Source: Azovibrio restrictus DSM 23866 (GTDB lineage: Bacteria; Pseudomonadota; Gammaproteobacteria; Burkholderiales; Rhodocyclaceae). From it: a DNA stretch of 64,000 nt. Made by a program: the position numbers and the translations under genes. The stretch lies in contig NZ_AUCH01000006.1 in NCBI RefSeq assembly GCF_000429665.1, forward strand, positions 62,001-126,000. Direction: 5' to 3'. Each line of letters starts with the position of its first letter. Within the stretch, counting starts at the first letter, position 1. Below, piece by piece: positions 1 through 9,407 of this stretch. The notes beneath the pieces are model-generated. The model was not told the origin of the DNA. It ran no database searches and was given only the letters and a program-made list of their open reading frames with translations.

Positions 1-1
1 C

Positions 2-94
2 CTGAACAACGAGACCGTCGCCGAAGCCGACGACCCGGAACTGGTCCTGGACGCCCAGGAAGCCCACCTGGCCACGGGGGCAGCCAAGGCCTGA
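2..94 (+). CDS. 3' end of an unidentified protein-coding gene (partial)
   Basis: An open frame enters from the left edge and stops at TGA 92-94. It gives about 30 C-terminal residues that are acidic and alanine-rich and end in A-A-K-A. A strong intrinsic terminator follows 20 bases later in the same direction, which supports this being the true end of a transcribed gene. The fragment is too short and of too low complexity to assign a family. Confidence 0.55.
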   Translation: MNNETVAEADDPELVLDAQEAHLATGAAKA

Positions 95-114
95 GCCTGG
101 TCCCGGCAGCCCAG

Positions 115-152
115 GGGCGGTGCAGATCCGAAAAGGGCTGCACCGCCCTTTT
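115..152 (+). terminator. Rho-independent terminator
   Basis: A perfect 11-bp stem (115-125 with 138-148), a 12-base loop and a run of four T (149-152). It lies just after the partial gene's stop and before the 3' end of the convergent kdpE, so it ends rightward transcription. Confidence 0.85.
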
Positions 153-171
153 GCCATCCTGGGGCGGGCGG

Positions 172-900
172 CTAAGGTTCTTGCGGCAGGAAGCGCAGGC
201 CGACGCCCGGTTCGGTGATGATGTAGCGGGGTGCCGAAGCGTCCTCCCCGAGTTTCTGGCGCAGCTTCCCTACGAGCACGCGCAGGTAATGGGCGTCCTC
301 CACGTGGGTCGGGCCCCACATGTCCCGGAGCAACTGGGTCTGGGTGATCAGCCGGCCGGGTTGGCGCACCAGCAGGGTGAGCAGGGCAAACTCCTTGCGT
401 GTCAGTCCCACTGCCTGGCCGTGGAGGGAAACTTCCCGGGCGGCCAGGTCCACCCGCAGGGTGCCGTCGTCGTAGACCGGCGCCGGCTCACTGCGTAATC
501 CGGCCATGCGCAGCAAGGCGCGGATGCGCGCCAGCAGTTCCTCGACCCCGAACGGCTTGGTGACGTAATCGTTGGCCCCGGCGTCGAGCAACGCCACCTT
601 CTCGGTTTCCCCCGAGCGCACGGTCAGGACGATGAGCGGCACATTCGACCACTGCCGGAGTTCCTGCAGCACCTCCCGGCCGTCCCGGTCGGGCAGGCCC
701 AGATCCAGGATCACCAGGTCGGCCCCCTTGCTGGCCAGCAGGGTCAGTCCTTCCTGGCCGGTGGCGGCCAGCAGGGTTCCGTAGCCCTGGGACCTGAGGC
801 TGATGTCGATGAACTTGCGGATCTGCGGCTCGTCGTCGATGACCAGGATCCGGGCCAGGGCGGCGCCGGGGGGGCTGTCATGGAGAGGGGGCATGGGCAT
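172..900 (-). CDS. kdpE: KdpE, response regulator of the potassium pump operon
   Basis: An OmpR-family regulator of 242 residues. The receiver domain starts near residue 17 with the acidic pair in IDDEP and has the phospho-acceptor Asp66 in LVILDLGLPD. A C-terminal winged-helix DNA-binding domain covers about residues 140-235. It should be phosphorylated by KdpD and activate the kdp promoter under K+ limitation or osmotic stress. The ATG at 900 is chosen because AGGAG sits five bases upstream. It overlaps the end of kdpD by 23 bases, implying translational coupling. It is the last gene of kdpABCDE and ends opposite the incoming terminator. Confidence 0.95.
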   Translation of the reverse strand: MPMPPLHDSPPGAALARILVIDDEPQIRKFIDISLRSQGYGTLLAATGQEGLTLLASKGADLVILDLGLPDRDGREVLQELRQWSNVPLIVLTVRSGETEKVALLDAGANDYVTKPFGVEELLARIRALLRMAGLRSEPAPVYDDGTLRVDLAAREVSLHGQAVGLTRKEFALLTLLVRQPGRLITQTQLLRDMWGPTHVEDAHYLRVLVGKLRQKLGEDASAPRYIITEPGVGLRFLPQEP

Positions 901-3613
901 GGTGCTCCTGGCTCGGGTAAGGGCCCCAGGGAAGGGTCAGGCAGATGGTGGTGCCCTGGTCATCCAGGCCGGGCAGGGCCTCGACGCTGCCCATGTGGGC
1001 GCCCACGATCCCCTGGACGATGGTCAGACCCAGGCCGGTGCCGTGCCGGCCCCGGTCCCCGCGCTCGACGCTGTAGAACATGTCGAAGATGCGCCGCCGT
1101 TCGTCTTCCGGGATGCCCGGGCCACGGTCCGAAACGCTGATGCGCAACTGATCATCCTCCGTGCGCCGGACCTGGACCCGGATGGGCTCCTGGGGCGGGG
1201 AGAATTTTGCCGCGTTCTCCAGGACATTGAACAGGGCCTGCTCGATCAGCGCCGGGTGGACGTGAATCGGAGGCAGGCCGGGGGGGATGTCGTGCTCTAT
1301 GCGAGCCCCGGGTTCATAGCGTTGCAGGCGCCGGGAGGCGGAACCCACCAGTTCGTCTATGCCGATCCAGTCCCGGCTCAGGGTCAGCCCCTGCTGGCCC
1401 AGACGGGTCATGTCGAGCAGGTTCTGGATGTAACGATCCAGGCGTTCTCCCTCCACGTGTATGGTTTCCAGCAGGCTGTGCCGGTCTTCCGGGCCCATGT
1501 CCTGGCCGTAGCGTGACAGGCTGTCCGCAGCCCCGATCATGGAAGAGAGGGGGGAGCGTAGGTCATGGGACACGGAAGAAAGCAGCGCCGAGCGCAGCCG
1601 CTCGGTTTCGCCCGTGACCCGCGCCACTTCCAGCTCCGACACCAGGCGGGTGCGCAGGGCCGCCTGCCCGATATCGTCCACCATGCTTTCAGCCAGACGG
1701 CGCTGCTCGAAGGACAGGCGCCCCATGCCCGAGGGAAAGCGCAGGCCGACCACGCCCAGGGAATCCTTGTCCGGGCACACCGGCAGGAACCACCAGGTGG
1801 AGTTGCTCAGGGTATCCGTGTAGCGGCCGCTGGCCTGGCCATGTTGCTGGGTCCAGTCGGCGGCGACCCGGTCCTTGTCGGTGAGCTGCCTGGCGTTGCC
1901 GGCCGGGCCCGATTCGGTGTTGATGCGCATCCATGCCTCGGCGTGCAGGGTCGATTGCAGCACCGCCGAGCCCGCTGCGATGACCTGCCCGAGATCGGCG
2001 GCCTGGGCCAGCTTGCGGCCCAGATTCTGCATGGCCGTGGCGTGGTTGTTGGCCGCCCGCAGGGCCACCACCTGCATGCGCAAACGGGAGGCCAGGCGTC
2101 CGGCAATCAGGGCTGCCGCGAGAAAGCAGAGCACCGTGGCCACGCCCCGGTGGGCGCTGATCAGGAAGGTGTAGCGGGGGTCGATGAAAAAGAAGTTGTA
2201 GGCCAGAAAGCACAGGACAGCGGTGATCACGGCTGCCGCCATGCGCGTCCGGGCCGCCACCAGCATGACCGCCACCAGAAACACCATGGACAGGTCCTGA
2301 AGGCCCAGAAAGCGTTCGGCCAGGGCCGCCGTGCCGACGGCCCCCAGGCTGGCCACCAGGATCAGCGCCGGCTCCCGCCGGGTGAGCAGCTCCCCCCGGA
2401 TGTCAGTCAGTCCCAGGGCCTGTTTCCGGGCCTGGGGCGTGCTGACGATGGTCAGTTCGTAACGGGCACCCCGGAGCAGCAACTGCTGGGTCAGGGTGCG
2501 GTTCAGGAGCCTGGCCATGAAGCGGTCGCGGCTGCGGCCGATGACGATGGATCTGGCGCCCCGCACCGCGGCGGCATCCAGCAGGGCCTGGGCCACATCG
2601 GTGTTATGCAGCACTTCGGTATCGCCGCCCAGGCTGCGCGCCAGGGCAAAGGCCTTGTCGATCTCCATCTGGCGTTGTTGCTCGGCCCGGACGCCGGTGC
2701 TGGCCCGGGCCTGCGGCAAATCCTCGGCCAGCCGGGTCGCCTCGGCGGAGCGCCCGGTGTCCACCGTGACCACGGACCAGGGGGCGCCCCGGCGTTCAGC
2801 GATCCTGGCCCCGGCCCGGACCAGATATTCCGAGTATTCCCGGCCATCGATGGCGATCAGCACATGGCGCTGGATGGCGCTGCCTTCCAGCCCCCGGGCC
2901 GTGCGCTTCTCGCGCAGGTCGGTGTCCACGTATTCGGCCACGGTCTGCATGGCCAGTTCGCGCAGGGCCGTGAGGTTGGAGGGGGAGAAGAAGGCCTGCA
3001 GGGCGTGTGCCGCCTGTTCCGGCAGATACACCTTGCCCTGGTTCAGGCGTTCGATCAGTTCCCGTGCCGGCAGGTCCACCAGCCGGATGTCCCGCAGCCG
3101 TTCGAACACGGCATCGGGTACGGTTTCACTGACCCGGACGCCGGTGATCTGGTACACCAGATCATTCACGCTTTCCAGGTGCTGGACATTGACCGTGGTG
3201 TAGACGTCGATGCCCGCATCGAGGAGCTCCTCCACATCCTGCCAGCGCCGTTCGTGCCGGCTCCCGGGAATGTTGCGGTGGGCCAGTTCATCCACCAGGG
3301 CGATGGCCGGCTGGCGCGCCAGCAACCCGTCCAGATCCATCTCCTCCAGTTGCCGGCCCTGGTATTCCACCCGTTTCCGGGGCAGCAGCGGCAGGCCCTC
3401 GGCCATGGCCAGGGTCTCGGCGCGACCGTGGGTCTCGACGATGCCGATCAGCACGTCCATGCCCTGGCGCTGGAGTTCCCGGGCCCGGGTGAGCATGGCG
3501 TAGGTCTTGCCGACCCCGGGGGCAGCTCCGAGAAACACCGTCAGCCGCCCGGCGCTCTGGCGTTTGAGTTCGCCCAGCAGGGCATCAGCCTGTTCAGTTT
3601 GTCTGGCACCCAT
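878..3613 (-). CDS. kdpD: KdpD, potassium-sensing histidine kinase
   Basis: A membrane sensor kinase of about 911 residues, the usual length. In order it has the KdpD N-terminal domain with a P-loop GAAPGVGKT (about 29-37), a universal-stress-like domain, a short block of four membrane segments in mid-protein, a GAF-like region, and HisKA with His near 683 (SSVSHDLRSP) followed by an ATPase domain (GTGLGLTIV). It senses low K+ or turgor and controls KdpE phosphorylation. Three in-frame ATGs exist at 3667, 3625 and 3613. The 3613 start has GGAG six bases upstream and is preferred, but 3625 is possible. It is separated from kdpC by about 120 bases. Confidence 0.93.
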   Translation of the reverse strand: MGARQTEQADALLGELKRQSAGRLTVFLGAAPGVGKTYAMLTRARELQRQGMDVLIGIVETHGRAETLAMAEGLPLLPRKRVEYQGRQLEEMDLDGLLARQPAIALVDELAHRNIPGSRHERRWQDVEELLDAGIDVYTTVNVQHLESVNDLVYQITGVRVSETVPDAVFERLRDIRLVDLPARELIERLNQGKVYLPEQAAHALQAFFSPSNLTALRELAMQTVAEYVDTDLREKRTARGLEGSAIQRHVLIAIDGREYSEYLVRAGARIAERRGAPWSVVTVDTGRSAEATRLAEDLPQARASTGVRAEQQRQMEIDKAFALARSLGGDTEVLHNTDVAQALLDAAAVRGARSIVIGRSRDRFMARLLNRTLTQQLLLRGARYELTIVSTPQARKQALGLTDIRGELLTRREPALILVASLGAVGTAALAERFLGLQDLSMVFLVAVMLVAARTRMAAAVITAVLCFLAYNFFFIDPRYTFLISAHRGVATVLCFLAAALIAGRLASRLRMQVVALRAANNHATAMQNLGRKLAQAADLGQVIAAGSAVLQSTLHAEAWMRINTESGPAGNARQLTDKDRVAADWTQQHGQASGRYTDTLSNSTWWFLPVCPDKDSLGVVGLRFPSGMGRLSFEQRRLAESMVDDIGQAALRTRLVSELEVARVTGETERLRSALLSSVSHDLRSPLSSMIGAADSLSRYGQDMGPEDRHSLLETIHVEGERLDRYIQNLLDMTRLGQQGLTLSRDWIGIDELVGSASRRLQRYEPGARIEHDIPPGLPPIHVHPALIEQALFNVLENAAKFSPPQEPIRVQVRRTEDDQLRISVSDRGPGIPEDERRRIFDMFYSVERGDRGRHGTGLGLTIVQGIVGAHMGSVEALPGLDDQGTTICLTLPWGPYPSQEHHAHAPSP

Positions 3614-3730
3614 GGCGTGCTCCATCTTCAAGGACGTCCTGCCGTAATACTGCCCGCTTTGCGGCAAAGAGCGGGGGGCAATTCGGCCCGGAACTCCCCG
3701 GTTCTGGCCGCCCCGGTTCTAGCGGGCCCC

Positions 3731-4381
3731 TCATCGCCTGGCGGTCCCAGGTTCCGGGGCTGCCGGAGGCAGCGCATCCAGGGCCAGGTTCAGTTCCAGC
3801 ACATGGACCCGGGGCTGGCCCAGCCAGCCGAACTGCCGGGCTTCAGTGTGCCGGGCCAGCAGCGTCCCGACCTCCTCCACGCTCAGCCCCCGGGTCCGCG
3901 CCACGCGCTCCAGCTGGAGGGCGGCCGCCGCGGGGCTGATATGGGGATCGATGCCGCTGCCGGACTGGGTGAGCAGATCCCCGGGGACGGCGGCGGGGGC
4001 GGCTCCTTCCTGCCCGGCCAGGGCGGTGCGGGAGCTGTCGATACGCCGCTGCAGTTCCGGATTGCTCTGGGCCAGGTTGCTGCCGGCCAGGGCCATGGGG
4101 TCGTACCCGGCCGCCGAGGGGCGGGGGTGGAAGTAGCCGGCAGCGGCAAAGGGTTGGGCCACCAGCGCGGAGCCCCGGATCTGGCCGCCCGCCTCGATCA
4201 GGCTGCCCCTGGCCTGGTGCGGGAACAGGAGCTGGCCCAGGCCGACGCCCGCCAGGGGGTAGAGCAGGCCGAAACCGATTAGCGAGATCAGCGCCAGAAC
4301 GATGCCACCGCGCAGCAGGCCCCGGTCGGAAATGCCCGGGGCCGCTGCCCCGGTGTTCGTGTGTAGAGTGGAATGGAACAT
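3731..4381 (-). CDS. kdpC: KdpC, accessory subunit of the K+-transporting ATPase
   Basis: A protein of 216 residues, slightly longer than typical KdpC (about 190-200). It has one N-terminal membrane helix (about 24-46) and a periplasmic part with the family's DPMALAGSNLAQSNP-like stretch and a C-terminal VHVLELNLALDAL segment. KdpC stabilises the KdpA-KdpB complex and raises its ATP affinity. It lies 10 bases after kdpB in the same operon. Confidence 0.92.
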   Translation of the reverse strand: MFHSTLHTNTGAAAPGISDRGLLRGGIVLALISLIGFGLLYPLAGVGLGQLLFPHQARGSLIEAGGQIRGSALVAQPFAAAGYFHPRPSAAGYDPMALAGSNLAQSNPELQRRIDSSRTALAGQEGAAPAAVPGDLLTQSGSGIDPHISPAAAALQLERVARTRGLSVEEVGTLLARHTEARQFGWLGQPRVHVLELNLALDALPPAAPEPGTARR

Positions 4382-4391
4382 GATGGCAGCC

Positions 4392-6425
4392 TCAGAGGGA
4401 GAACAGGGGGGCGATCAGGAGGTCGATGGCCTTGATGGCGATGAAGGGCAGCAGGACTCCGCCCACGCCGTAGATCAGCATGTTGTTGCGCAGCAGCTGG
4501 GTGGCGCCCGCCGGCTTGAAGCGCACCCCCCGCAGGGCCAGTGGAATCAGCAGCGGGATGATGAGGGCGTTGAAGATCAGTGCCGACAGTACCGCACTGG
4601 TCGGGCTGGAAAGCTGCATCACGTTGAGTGCCGCCATTTGCGGAATCGTGGCGGCAAACAGGGCGGGCAGGATGGCGAAGTACTTGGACACGTCGTTGGC
4701 CAGCGAGAAGGTGGTCAGGGCCCCCCGGGTGATCAGTTGCTGCTTGCCGATTTCCACGACTTCCAGGAGCTTGGCCGGGTCACTGTCCAGATCCACCATG
4801 TTGGCGGCCTCCTTGGCGGCCTGGGTGCCCGAGTTCATCGCCAGACCCACGTCGGCCTGGGCCAGGGCCGGGGCGTCGTTGGTGCCATCGCCCACCATGG
4901 CCACCAGGCGCCCGCCGCGCTGCTCGGCGCGGATGCGGGCCAGCTTGTCCTCCGGCCGCGCTTCGGCGATGTAGTCATCTACCCCGGCCTCGGCGGCGAT
5001 GTTGGCCGCGGTGAGGGGGTTGTCGCCGGTGATCATCACGGTCTTCACGCCCATGGCGCGCAGGCGGGCAAAACGCTCCTTGATGCCGTGCTTGATCACG
5101 TCGGACAGTTCGATAACCCCCAGCACGTGGCGCCCGTCGCAGACCACCAGGGGGGTGGCGCCCTTGCGGGCCACTTCCGTAACCCGGGCCTCCAGTTCGC
5201 CGGGAATGAGGCCACCCTGTAGCTGCACATGCCTGGCGATCGCATCCAGCGCGCCCTTGCGGATGATCCGCCCGCCGGGCAGATCCACCCCCGACATGCG
5301 CGCCTGGGCCGAGAAGGGCACGAACAGGGCGCCTGCGGGGGCCTCAAGCCTGGCGTCCCGGCCCCGGGCCAGTTTGACGATGGACTTGCCCTCCGGTGTC
5401 GGGTCGGCCAGCGAGGCGAGCAGGGCGGCCTGGCGCAGGTGCTCGGCATCGACCCCGGCCAGGGGGTGGAAGGCGGTGGCCTGCCGGTCCCCGTGGGTGA
5501 TGGTGCCGGTCTTGTCCAGCAGCAGCACGTCCACGTCGCCCGCCACCTCCACCGCCTTGCCGGACTTGGCCAGCACGTTGGCCTGCAGGGCCCGGTTCAT
5601 GCCGGCGATGCCGATGGCCGGCAGCAGGCCGCCGATGGTGGTCGGGATCAGGCATACCAGCAGGGCGACCAGCAGCACCAGGTTGGTGTTCACTCCGACG
5701 AAACTCCCGATGAAGGGCAGGGTTGCGACGACGATCAGGAAGGTCAGGGTCATCACGCCGAGCAGGATGCCCAGGGCGATTTCGTTGGGGGTCTTCTGCC
5801 GGTTCGAGCCTTCCACCAGGGCGATCATCCGGTCCAGGAAGCTGTGGCCCGGTTCGGCCGTCACCCGCACCACGATGCGGTCGGACAGCACCTTGGTGCC
5901 GCCGATCACGCCGGAGCGGTCAGTGCCGGCCTCGCGCAGCACCGGGGCCGATTCCCCGGTCACGGCAGCCTCGTTGATGGTGGCCAGCCCTTCGATGATT
6001 TCCCCGTCGGCCGGCACCAGCTGCCCGGCTTCGATCAGCACCAGATCCCCGGGCCGCAGTGCGGCGGCGGCTACCGTCTGCTCCCCGCCGGCCGGGGCCA
6101 GTCGGCGGGCGGTCAGGTCCTGGCGGGCCCGGCGCAGGGAGGCCGCCTGGCCCCGTCCCCGGGATTCGGCCACGGCTTCGGCAAAGTTGCCGAACAGCAC
6201 GGTGATGAGCAGCGCCAGGGTCACGGCCCAGCCGAAGCCGGGCCGGGCCTGGCCGGCCAGGGTGGCCCCGGCGGTCACCAGGGTGCCGAGCCAGACCACG
6301 GCCATCACCGGGTTCCGGATGATGTGCCGGGGCGCCAGCTTGACGAAGGCATCGACCAGCGCCGGTGCCAGATGCTGCCCGCCTGACAGGGGGCGCTCTT
6401 GTTTCTTGGCAGTCATGTGCTTCAT
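4392..6425 (-). CDS. kdpB: KdpB, P-type ATPase catalytic subunit for K+ uptake
   Basis: A P-type ATPase of 677 residues that hydrolyses ATP to drive K+ through KdpA. Seen directly: the phosphorylated Asp304 in DKTGT, the actuator motif TGES (156-159, whose Ser corresponds to the inhibitory phosphoserine site of E. coli KdpB), the hinge [10 protein letters not shown], and membrane helices in N-terminal, central (about 218-272) and C-terminal blocks. GAGGAA sits six bases before the ATG. The start lies 11 bases after the kdpA stop. Confidence 0.96.
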   Translation of the reverse strand: MKHMTAKKQERPLSGGQHLAPALVDAFVKLAPRHIIRNPVMAVVWLGTLVTAGATLAGQARPGFGWAVTLALLITVLFGNFAEAVAESRGRGQAASLRRARQDLTARRLAPAGGEQTVAAAALRPGDLVLIEAGQLVPADGEIIEGLATINEAAVTGESAPVLREAGTDRSGVIGGTKVLSDRIVVRVTAEPGHSFLDRMIALVEGSNRQKTPNEIALGILLGVMTLTFLIVVATLPFIGSFVGVNTNLVLLVALLVCLIPTTIGGLLPAIGIAGMNRALQANVLAKSGKAVEVAGDVDVLLLDKTGTITHGDRQATAFHPLAGVDAEHLRQAALLASLADPTPEGKSIVKLARGRDARLEAPAGALFVPFSAQARMSGVDLPGGRIIRKGALDAIARHVQLQGGLIPGELEARVTEVARKGATPLVVCDGRHVLGVIELSDVIKHGIKERFARLRAMGVKTVMITGDNPLTAANIAAEAGVDDYIAEARPEDKLARIRAEQRGGRLVAMVGDGTNDAPALAQADVGLAMNSGTQAAKEAANMVDLDSDPAKLLEVVEIGKQQLITRGALTTFSLANDVSKYFAILPALFAATIPQMAALNVMQLSSPTSAVLSALIFNALIIPLLIPLALRGVRFKPAGATQLLRNNMLIYGVGGVLLPFIAIKAIDLLIAPLFSL

Positions 6426-6435
6426 GGTGGGTTCC

Positions 6436-8145
6436 TCAACGGGCCGCCAGGCTCAGGTGATCGGCCACCGGGCCAAGCACCAGCACCGGCATGAACTGGA
6501 GCAAGGTCAGGATGACGATGACGGCGATCAGGGTGAGTGCAAAAGTCGGGGTTTCGATCTGCAGGCTACCCGTGCTTTCCGGGGCCTGACGCTTGCGGGC
6601 GAGTAGGGCGGCGATGACGAGCGGGATGATCAGCGCGGGATAGCGCCCGAGGGCCAGCACGACGGCGCAGGAGACGTTCCACCACACCGTGGCATCGCCC
6701 AGGCCTTCAAAACCGGAACCGTTGTTGGCAAAGGCCGAGGTGTACTCATAGAACACCTGGCTGATGCCATGGAAGCCCGGGTTCGAGTTGCCCGCCAGCC
6801 CCGGCACCGCCAGGGTGATGGCGCTCAGGCCCAGGAGGACCAGGGGCTGCAGCAGCACCAGCACGGCCAGCAGCCGGACTTCCTGGGCCTCGATCTTGCG
6901 ACCGAACAGCTCCGGTGTGCGTCCCGTCATCAGCCCCGCCAGGAACACGCCCAGCAGCAGATACACGATGAACTGCTGCAGGCCGCAGCCGATGCCGCCC
7001 CAGATCGCGTTGATCAGCATGTTGCCGAGGGTGATCAGGCCGGTGAGGGGCGCCAGCGAGTCATGCATGGCGTTGACCGAGCCGTTGGAGGTCTGGGTCG
7101 TCAAAGCTGCCCACAAGGCGGAGGGGCCGGGGCCGAAGCGGACCTCCTTGCCCTCCATTATGGCCATCGCCCCGGCCCCGGGGGCATAGGTTTCGGACCA
7201 CAGGGCCAGGCCGGCGGAAGCCAGGGACATGCTCAGCATGGTGCCGAGCACCAGGGCGGCAAACCTGGGTCGGCCGGTGAAGGGGCCGACCATGAAGGCC
7301 ACCGTCACGGGCACCAGGATCAGGGCCAGGGTTTCGAGCAGGTTGGAGAGGGGGGTCGGATTTTCCAGCGGTACCGCGCTGTTAGGGCCGTACCAGCCGC
7401 CGCCGTTGGTGCCGAGCTGCTTGATGGCGACCATGGGAGCAACGGGCCCCAGGGGAATCTTCTGCGCCTGCAGTTGTACCGTTGCGTCCACGGGGACGAC
7501 CTGGGGGCCGCCGGCGAAGGTGGCCGGCACGCCCTGGCTGGTCAGCAGTACCGACCACAGCAGGCACAGGGGCAGCATGAAGCGCAGCGTCGGCCGGATC
7601 ACGTCGGCCCAGTAGTTGCCGACGTCCACCGGCAGCTGTTCCTGGCCTTCGGCCTTGCGGGCTTCGGCGTTGCGGCCGCCGCACAGGCCGCGCAGCGTGG
7701 CGGCGACTAGCGCCAGACCCATCATCGGCGTGACCACCTGCAGGGTGACGATGCCCAGCATCTGGGCCAGGTAGGAGAGCTGGGCCTGCCCGGAATAGTG
7801 CTGCTGGTTGGTGTTGGTCAGGAAGGAGACCATGGTGTGCAGGGCCAGGTCCCAGCTCATGTTGGGGGCGCCATCGGGATTGAGGGGCAGCCAGGCCTGG
7901 GTCATCAGGAGCAGCCAGACGGCGCTGCCCAGCACCAGGTTGCTCACCAGGAAGGCCCCCGCATAGCCGCGCCAGCTCATGCCGCGTCCGGGGTCCGTGC
8001 CGATCAGTCCGTAAAGGCCGCGTTCCAGCCCCAGAAACAGCCTGTCGCCCCGCATCGGGGCGCCGCGCAGCACCGCAGCCAGATAGCGGCCCAGGGGCCA
8101 GCCCAGGATCAGGGCCAGGGCAAACACAAGGAAGAATTCATTCAT
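6436..8145 (-). CDS. kdpA: KdpA, K+-binding and translocating subunit
   Basis: An integral membrane protein of 569 residues with about ten helices. It belongs to the SKT superfamily with four pore-loop repeats; filter-like segments [10 protein letters not shown] and TNGGGWYG are visible. It forms the K+ channel-like path of the KdpFABC pump. The start at 8145 (MNEFFLVF) matches the family N-terminus and has AGGAGG about ten bases upstream. The open frame extends further but without family similarity. It is the first recognisable structural gene; no kdpF was seen before it. Confidence 0.95.
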   Translation of the reverse strand: MNEFFLVFALALILGWPLGRYLAAVLRGAPMRGDRLFLGLERGLYGLIGTDPGRGMSWRGYAGAFLVSNLVLGSAVWLLLMTQAWLPLNPDGAPNMSWDLALHTMVSFLTNTNQQHYSGQAQLSYLAQMLGIVTLQVVTPMMGLALVAATLRGLCGGRNAEARKAEGQEQLPVDVGNYWADVIRPTLRFMLPLCLLWSVLLTSQGVPATFAGGPQVVPVDATVQLQAQKIPLGPVAPMVAIKQLGTNGGGWYGPNSAVPLENPTPLSNLLETLALILVPVTVAFMVGPFTGRPRFAALVLGTMLSMSLASAGLALWSETYAPGAGAMAIMEGKEVRFGPGPSALWAALTTQTSNGSVNAMHDSLAPLTGLITLGNMLINAIWGGIGCGLQQFIVYLLLGVFLAGLMTGRTPELFGRKIEAQEVRLLAVLVLLQPLVLLGLSAITLAVPGLAGNSNPGFHGISQVFYEYTSAFANNGSGFEGLGDATVWWNVSCAVVLALGRYPALIIPLVIAALLARKRQAPESTGSLQIETPTFALTLIAVIVILTLLQFMPVLVLGPVADHLSLAAR

Positions 8146-8396
8146 GGCCGGGGCACCTCCTGGAGCCGGGAAGGGAGCGCGTGCAGGGCTGCCTGCTTGA
8201 CAATAGCCTGCTGCCGACCACGGGGCGCATGATTGCAGCAGCCAGCGTCCCGGAGGCCGGGCGCAGCAGGGCAGGGGGGATGAGGGGCGTGTTGTTGTCC
8301 GGGGGCGTGCCACAGCCCGGGAGACGGGTCTTGGGGTCCATGATTCTTTCGCGAAGGGATGGCGAAATAGCCAGGCTCAAGTATTCAGCTGCTGCC

Positions 8397-8448
8397 CGTA
8401 AATTCTCCATTCCAGAAACGGCGGGCGGCGTAAATTCTGCGTAAATTC
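8397..8448 (-). promoter_or_regulatory. Three phased GAATTTACG repeats upstream of kdpA (candidate KdpE site)
   Basis: Within the 396-base gene-free stretch 8146-8541, the top strand carries CGTAAATTC at 8397, 8429 and 8440. Read towards kdp these are GAATTTACG repeats. Two are 11 bases apart and the third is 32 bases away, about three helical turns, as expected for tandem OmpR-type regulator sites. They lie 250-300 bases upstream of kdpA. No convincing -35/-10 pair was assigned. The rest of the stretch holds an 8-bp GC hairpin (8468-8493) just past the nrtR 3' end and nothing else recognisable. Confidence 0.45.
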
Positions 8449-8541
8449 ACGGACCTTCCCCCTGGAAGGCCTGGCAGGGGACACGGCCAGGCCCGGGAGG
8501 GTGTCTGGCTCCGGCAGGAGCTGGGGAAAGGGGTGTGCGGC

Positions 8542-9216
8542 TCAGCCCGTACTCAGGCCCCTATCCGTCAGGGACAGGCGGTTCCGGTACCTGGCCTTGA
8601 GTCGGTAGAGCTGGGCGGGGCGGTGGGCCTTGCCGGTTTCCAGGGCGCCTTCGATGGGTTCGAGGATGTCGAATTCCTCGATCTTGCGGCGGAAGCTCAC
8701 CTTGTTCAGGGGTTCTCCCAGCAGGGTTTCATAGACGGCCTGGAGCCGGGGCAGGGTGAAGGTCTCGCCGCACAGGTACACGGGCAGGGAGGAATAGCTG
8801 CTCTTGTTGCGCACCCGCTCCAGGGCGGCGGCGACGATCTGCTGGTGGTCGAAGGGCAGGCCGGCGATGCCGTCGGCGGGAACCAGCACCACTTCCGGGT
8901 GGCCGGCCGCCTCGATCACCTCGGGGGGCACCAGGGCGTAGTAGCAGATGGAGAGGGACCAGCCCCGGGGGTCCCGGCCCCGGCCCGAGAAGGTAGCCAG
9001 CTGTTCCAGATAGGGGCTGACGATGCCGGTCTTGTCCCGCAGCACCCGCACGGCGGCGGCCTGGGTGTCGCCATCCTGGTCCGGGTGGATGTAGCCCCCG
9101 GGCAGGGCCAGCACCCCGGCGAAGGGCTCGTGGTCCCGGCGCAGCAGGGCCACCTGGAGGCTGTCGTGCAGCAGGGTGAGCAGGATCACGTCCACGGTGC
9201 AGATGATGGTGTTCAT
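8542..9216 (-). CDS. nrtR: NrtR-family Nudix-related transcriptional regulator of NAD metabolism
   Basis: About 224 residues: an N-terminal Nudix-fold domain (LLRRDHEPFAGVLALPGGYI near the start) and a C-terminal winged helix containing VSFRRKIEEFDIL and RPAQLYRLKAR, typical of NrtR. The Nudix box has lost its catalytic acidic residues: the REUXEE position reads R-V-L-R-D-K. This fits a repressor that senses ADP-ribose rather than an enzyme. It is divergent from a complete NAD salvage operon with inverted repeats between them. The start is uncertain: ATGs at 9303, 9258 and 9216 are in frame and none has a good ribosome site. 9216 fits the conserved domain best. Confidence 0.85.
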   Translation of the reverse strand: MNTIICTVDVILLTLLHDSLQVALLRRDHEPFAGVLALPGGYIHPDQDGDTQAAAVRVLRDKTGIVSPYLEQLATFSGRGRDPRGWSLSICYYALVPPEVIEAAGHPEVVLVPADGIAGLPFDHQQIVAAALERVRNKSSYSSLPVYLCGETFTLPRLQAVYETLLGEPLNKVSFRRKIEEFDILEPIEGALETGKAHRPAQLYRLKARYRNRLSLTDRGLSTG

Positions 9217-9312
9217 GGCCAGGGGTAGCGGTTCCGGGGTGCTTAGGATAACAGGCATGCAAACTTCGGTGCAGGGCGGGGGCTCGGCCTTCCTAGCCTT
9301 CATGGAAGCGCC

Positions 9313-9362
9313 GCAACTATTTCGTCCTGCTTAGTTGCAAAAATAAACTAAGTTGCTAGAAT
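9313..9362. promoter_or_regulatory. Promoter of the NAD salvage operon overlapped by TAGTTGC inverted repeats (candidate NrtR operator)
   Basis: For the rightward operon, -35 TTGCAA (9335-9340), a 16-base spacer and -10 TAGAAT (9357-9362) make a good sigma-70 promoter. Across it lie a perfect 7-bp inverted repeat CTTAGTT/AACTAAG (9330-9336 and 9346-9352) and a second pair GCAACTA/TAGTTGC (9313-9319 and 9332-9338). A further AGTTGC is at 9351-9356, 18 bases from the one at 9333. Binding here would block the operon promoter and could also autoregulate nrtR. The assignment to NrtR is inference. Confidence 0.65.
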
Positions 9363-9407
9363 GCAGTCATGCACCGGATGGCGGTGCCTGTTGGCAGGAG
9401 AAACATC

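Noticed and set aside
1565..4282. Long open frame on the strand opposite kdpD/kdpC
   Set aside because: It is a GC-bias shadow: low-complexity Gly/Gln/His composition and no domain, fully opposite well-supported kdp genes.
8468..8493. GGCCTGGC/GCCAGGCC hairpin downstream of nrtR as intrinsic terminator
   Set aside because: No T run in the nrtR direction, and GC-rich hairpins of this size are frequent by chance in this genome.
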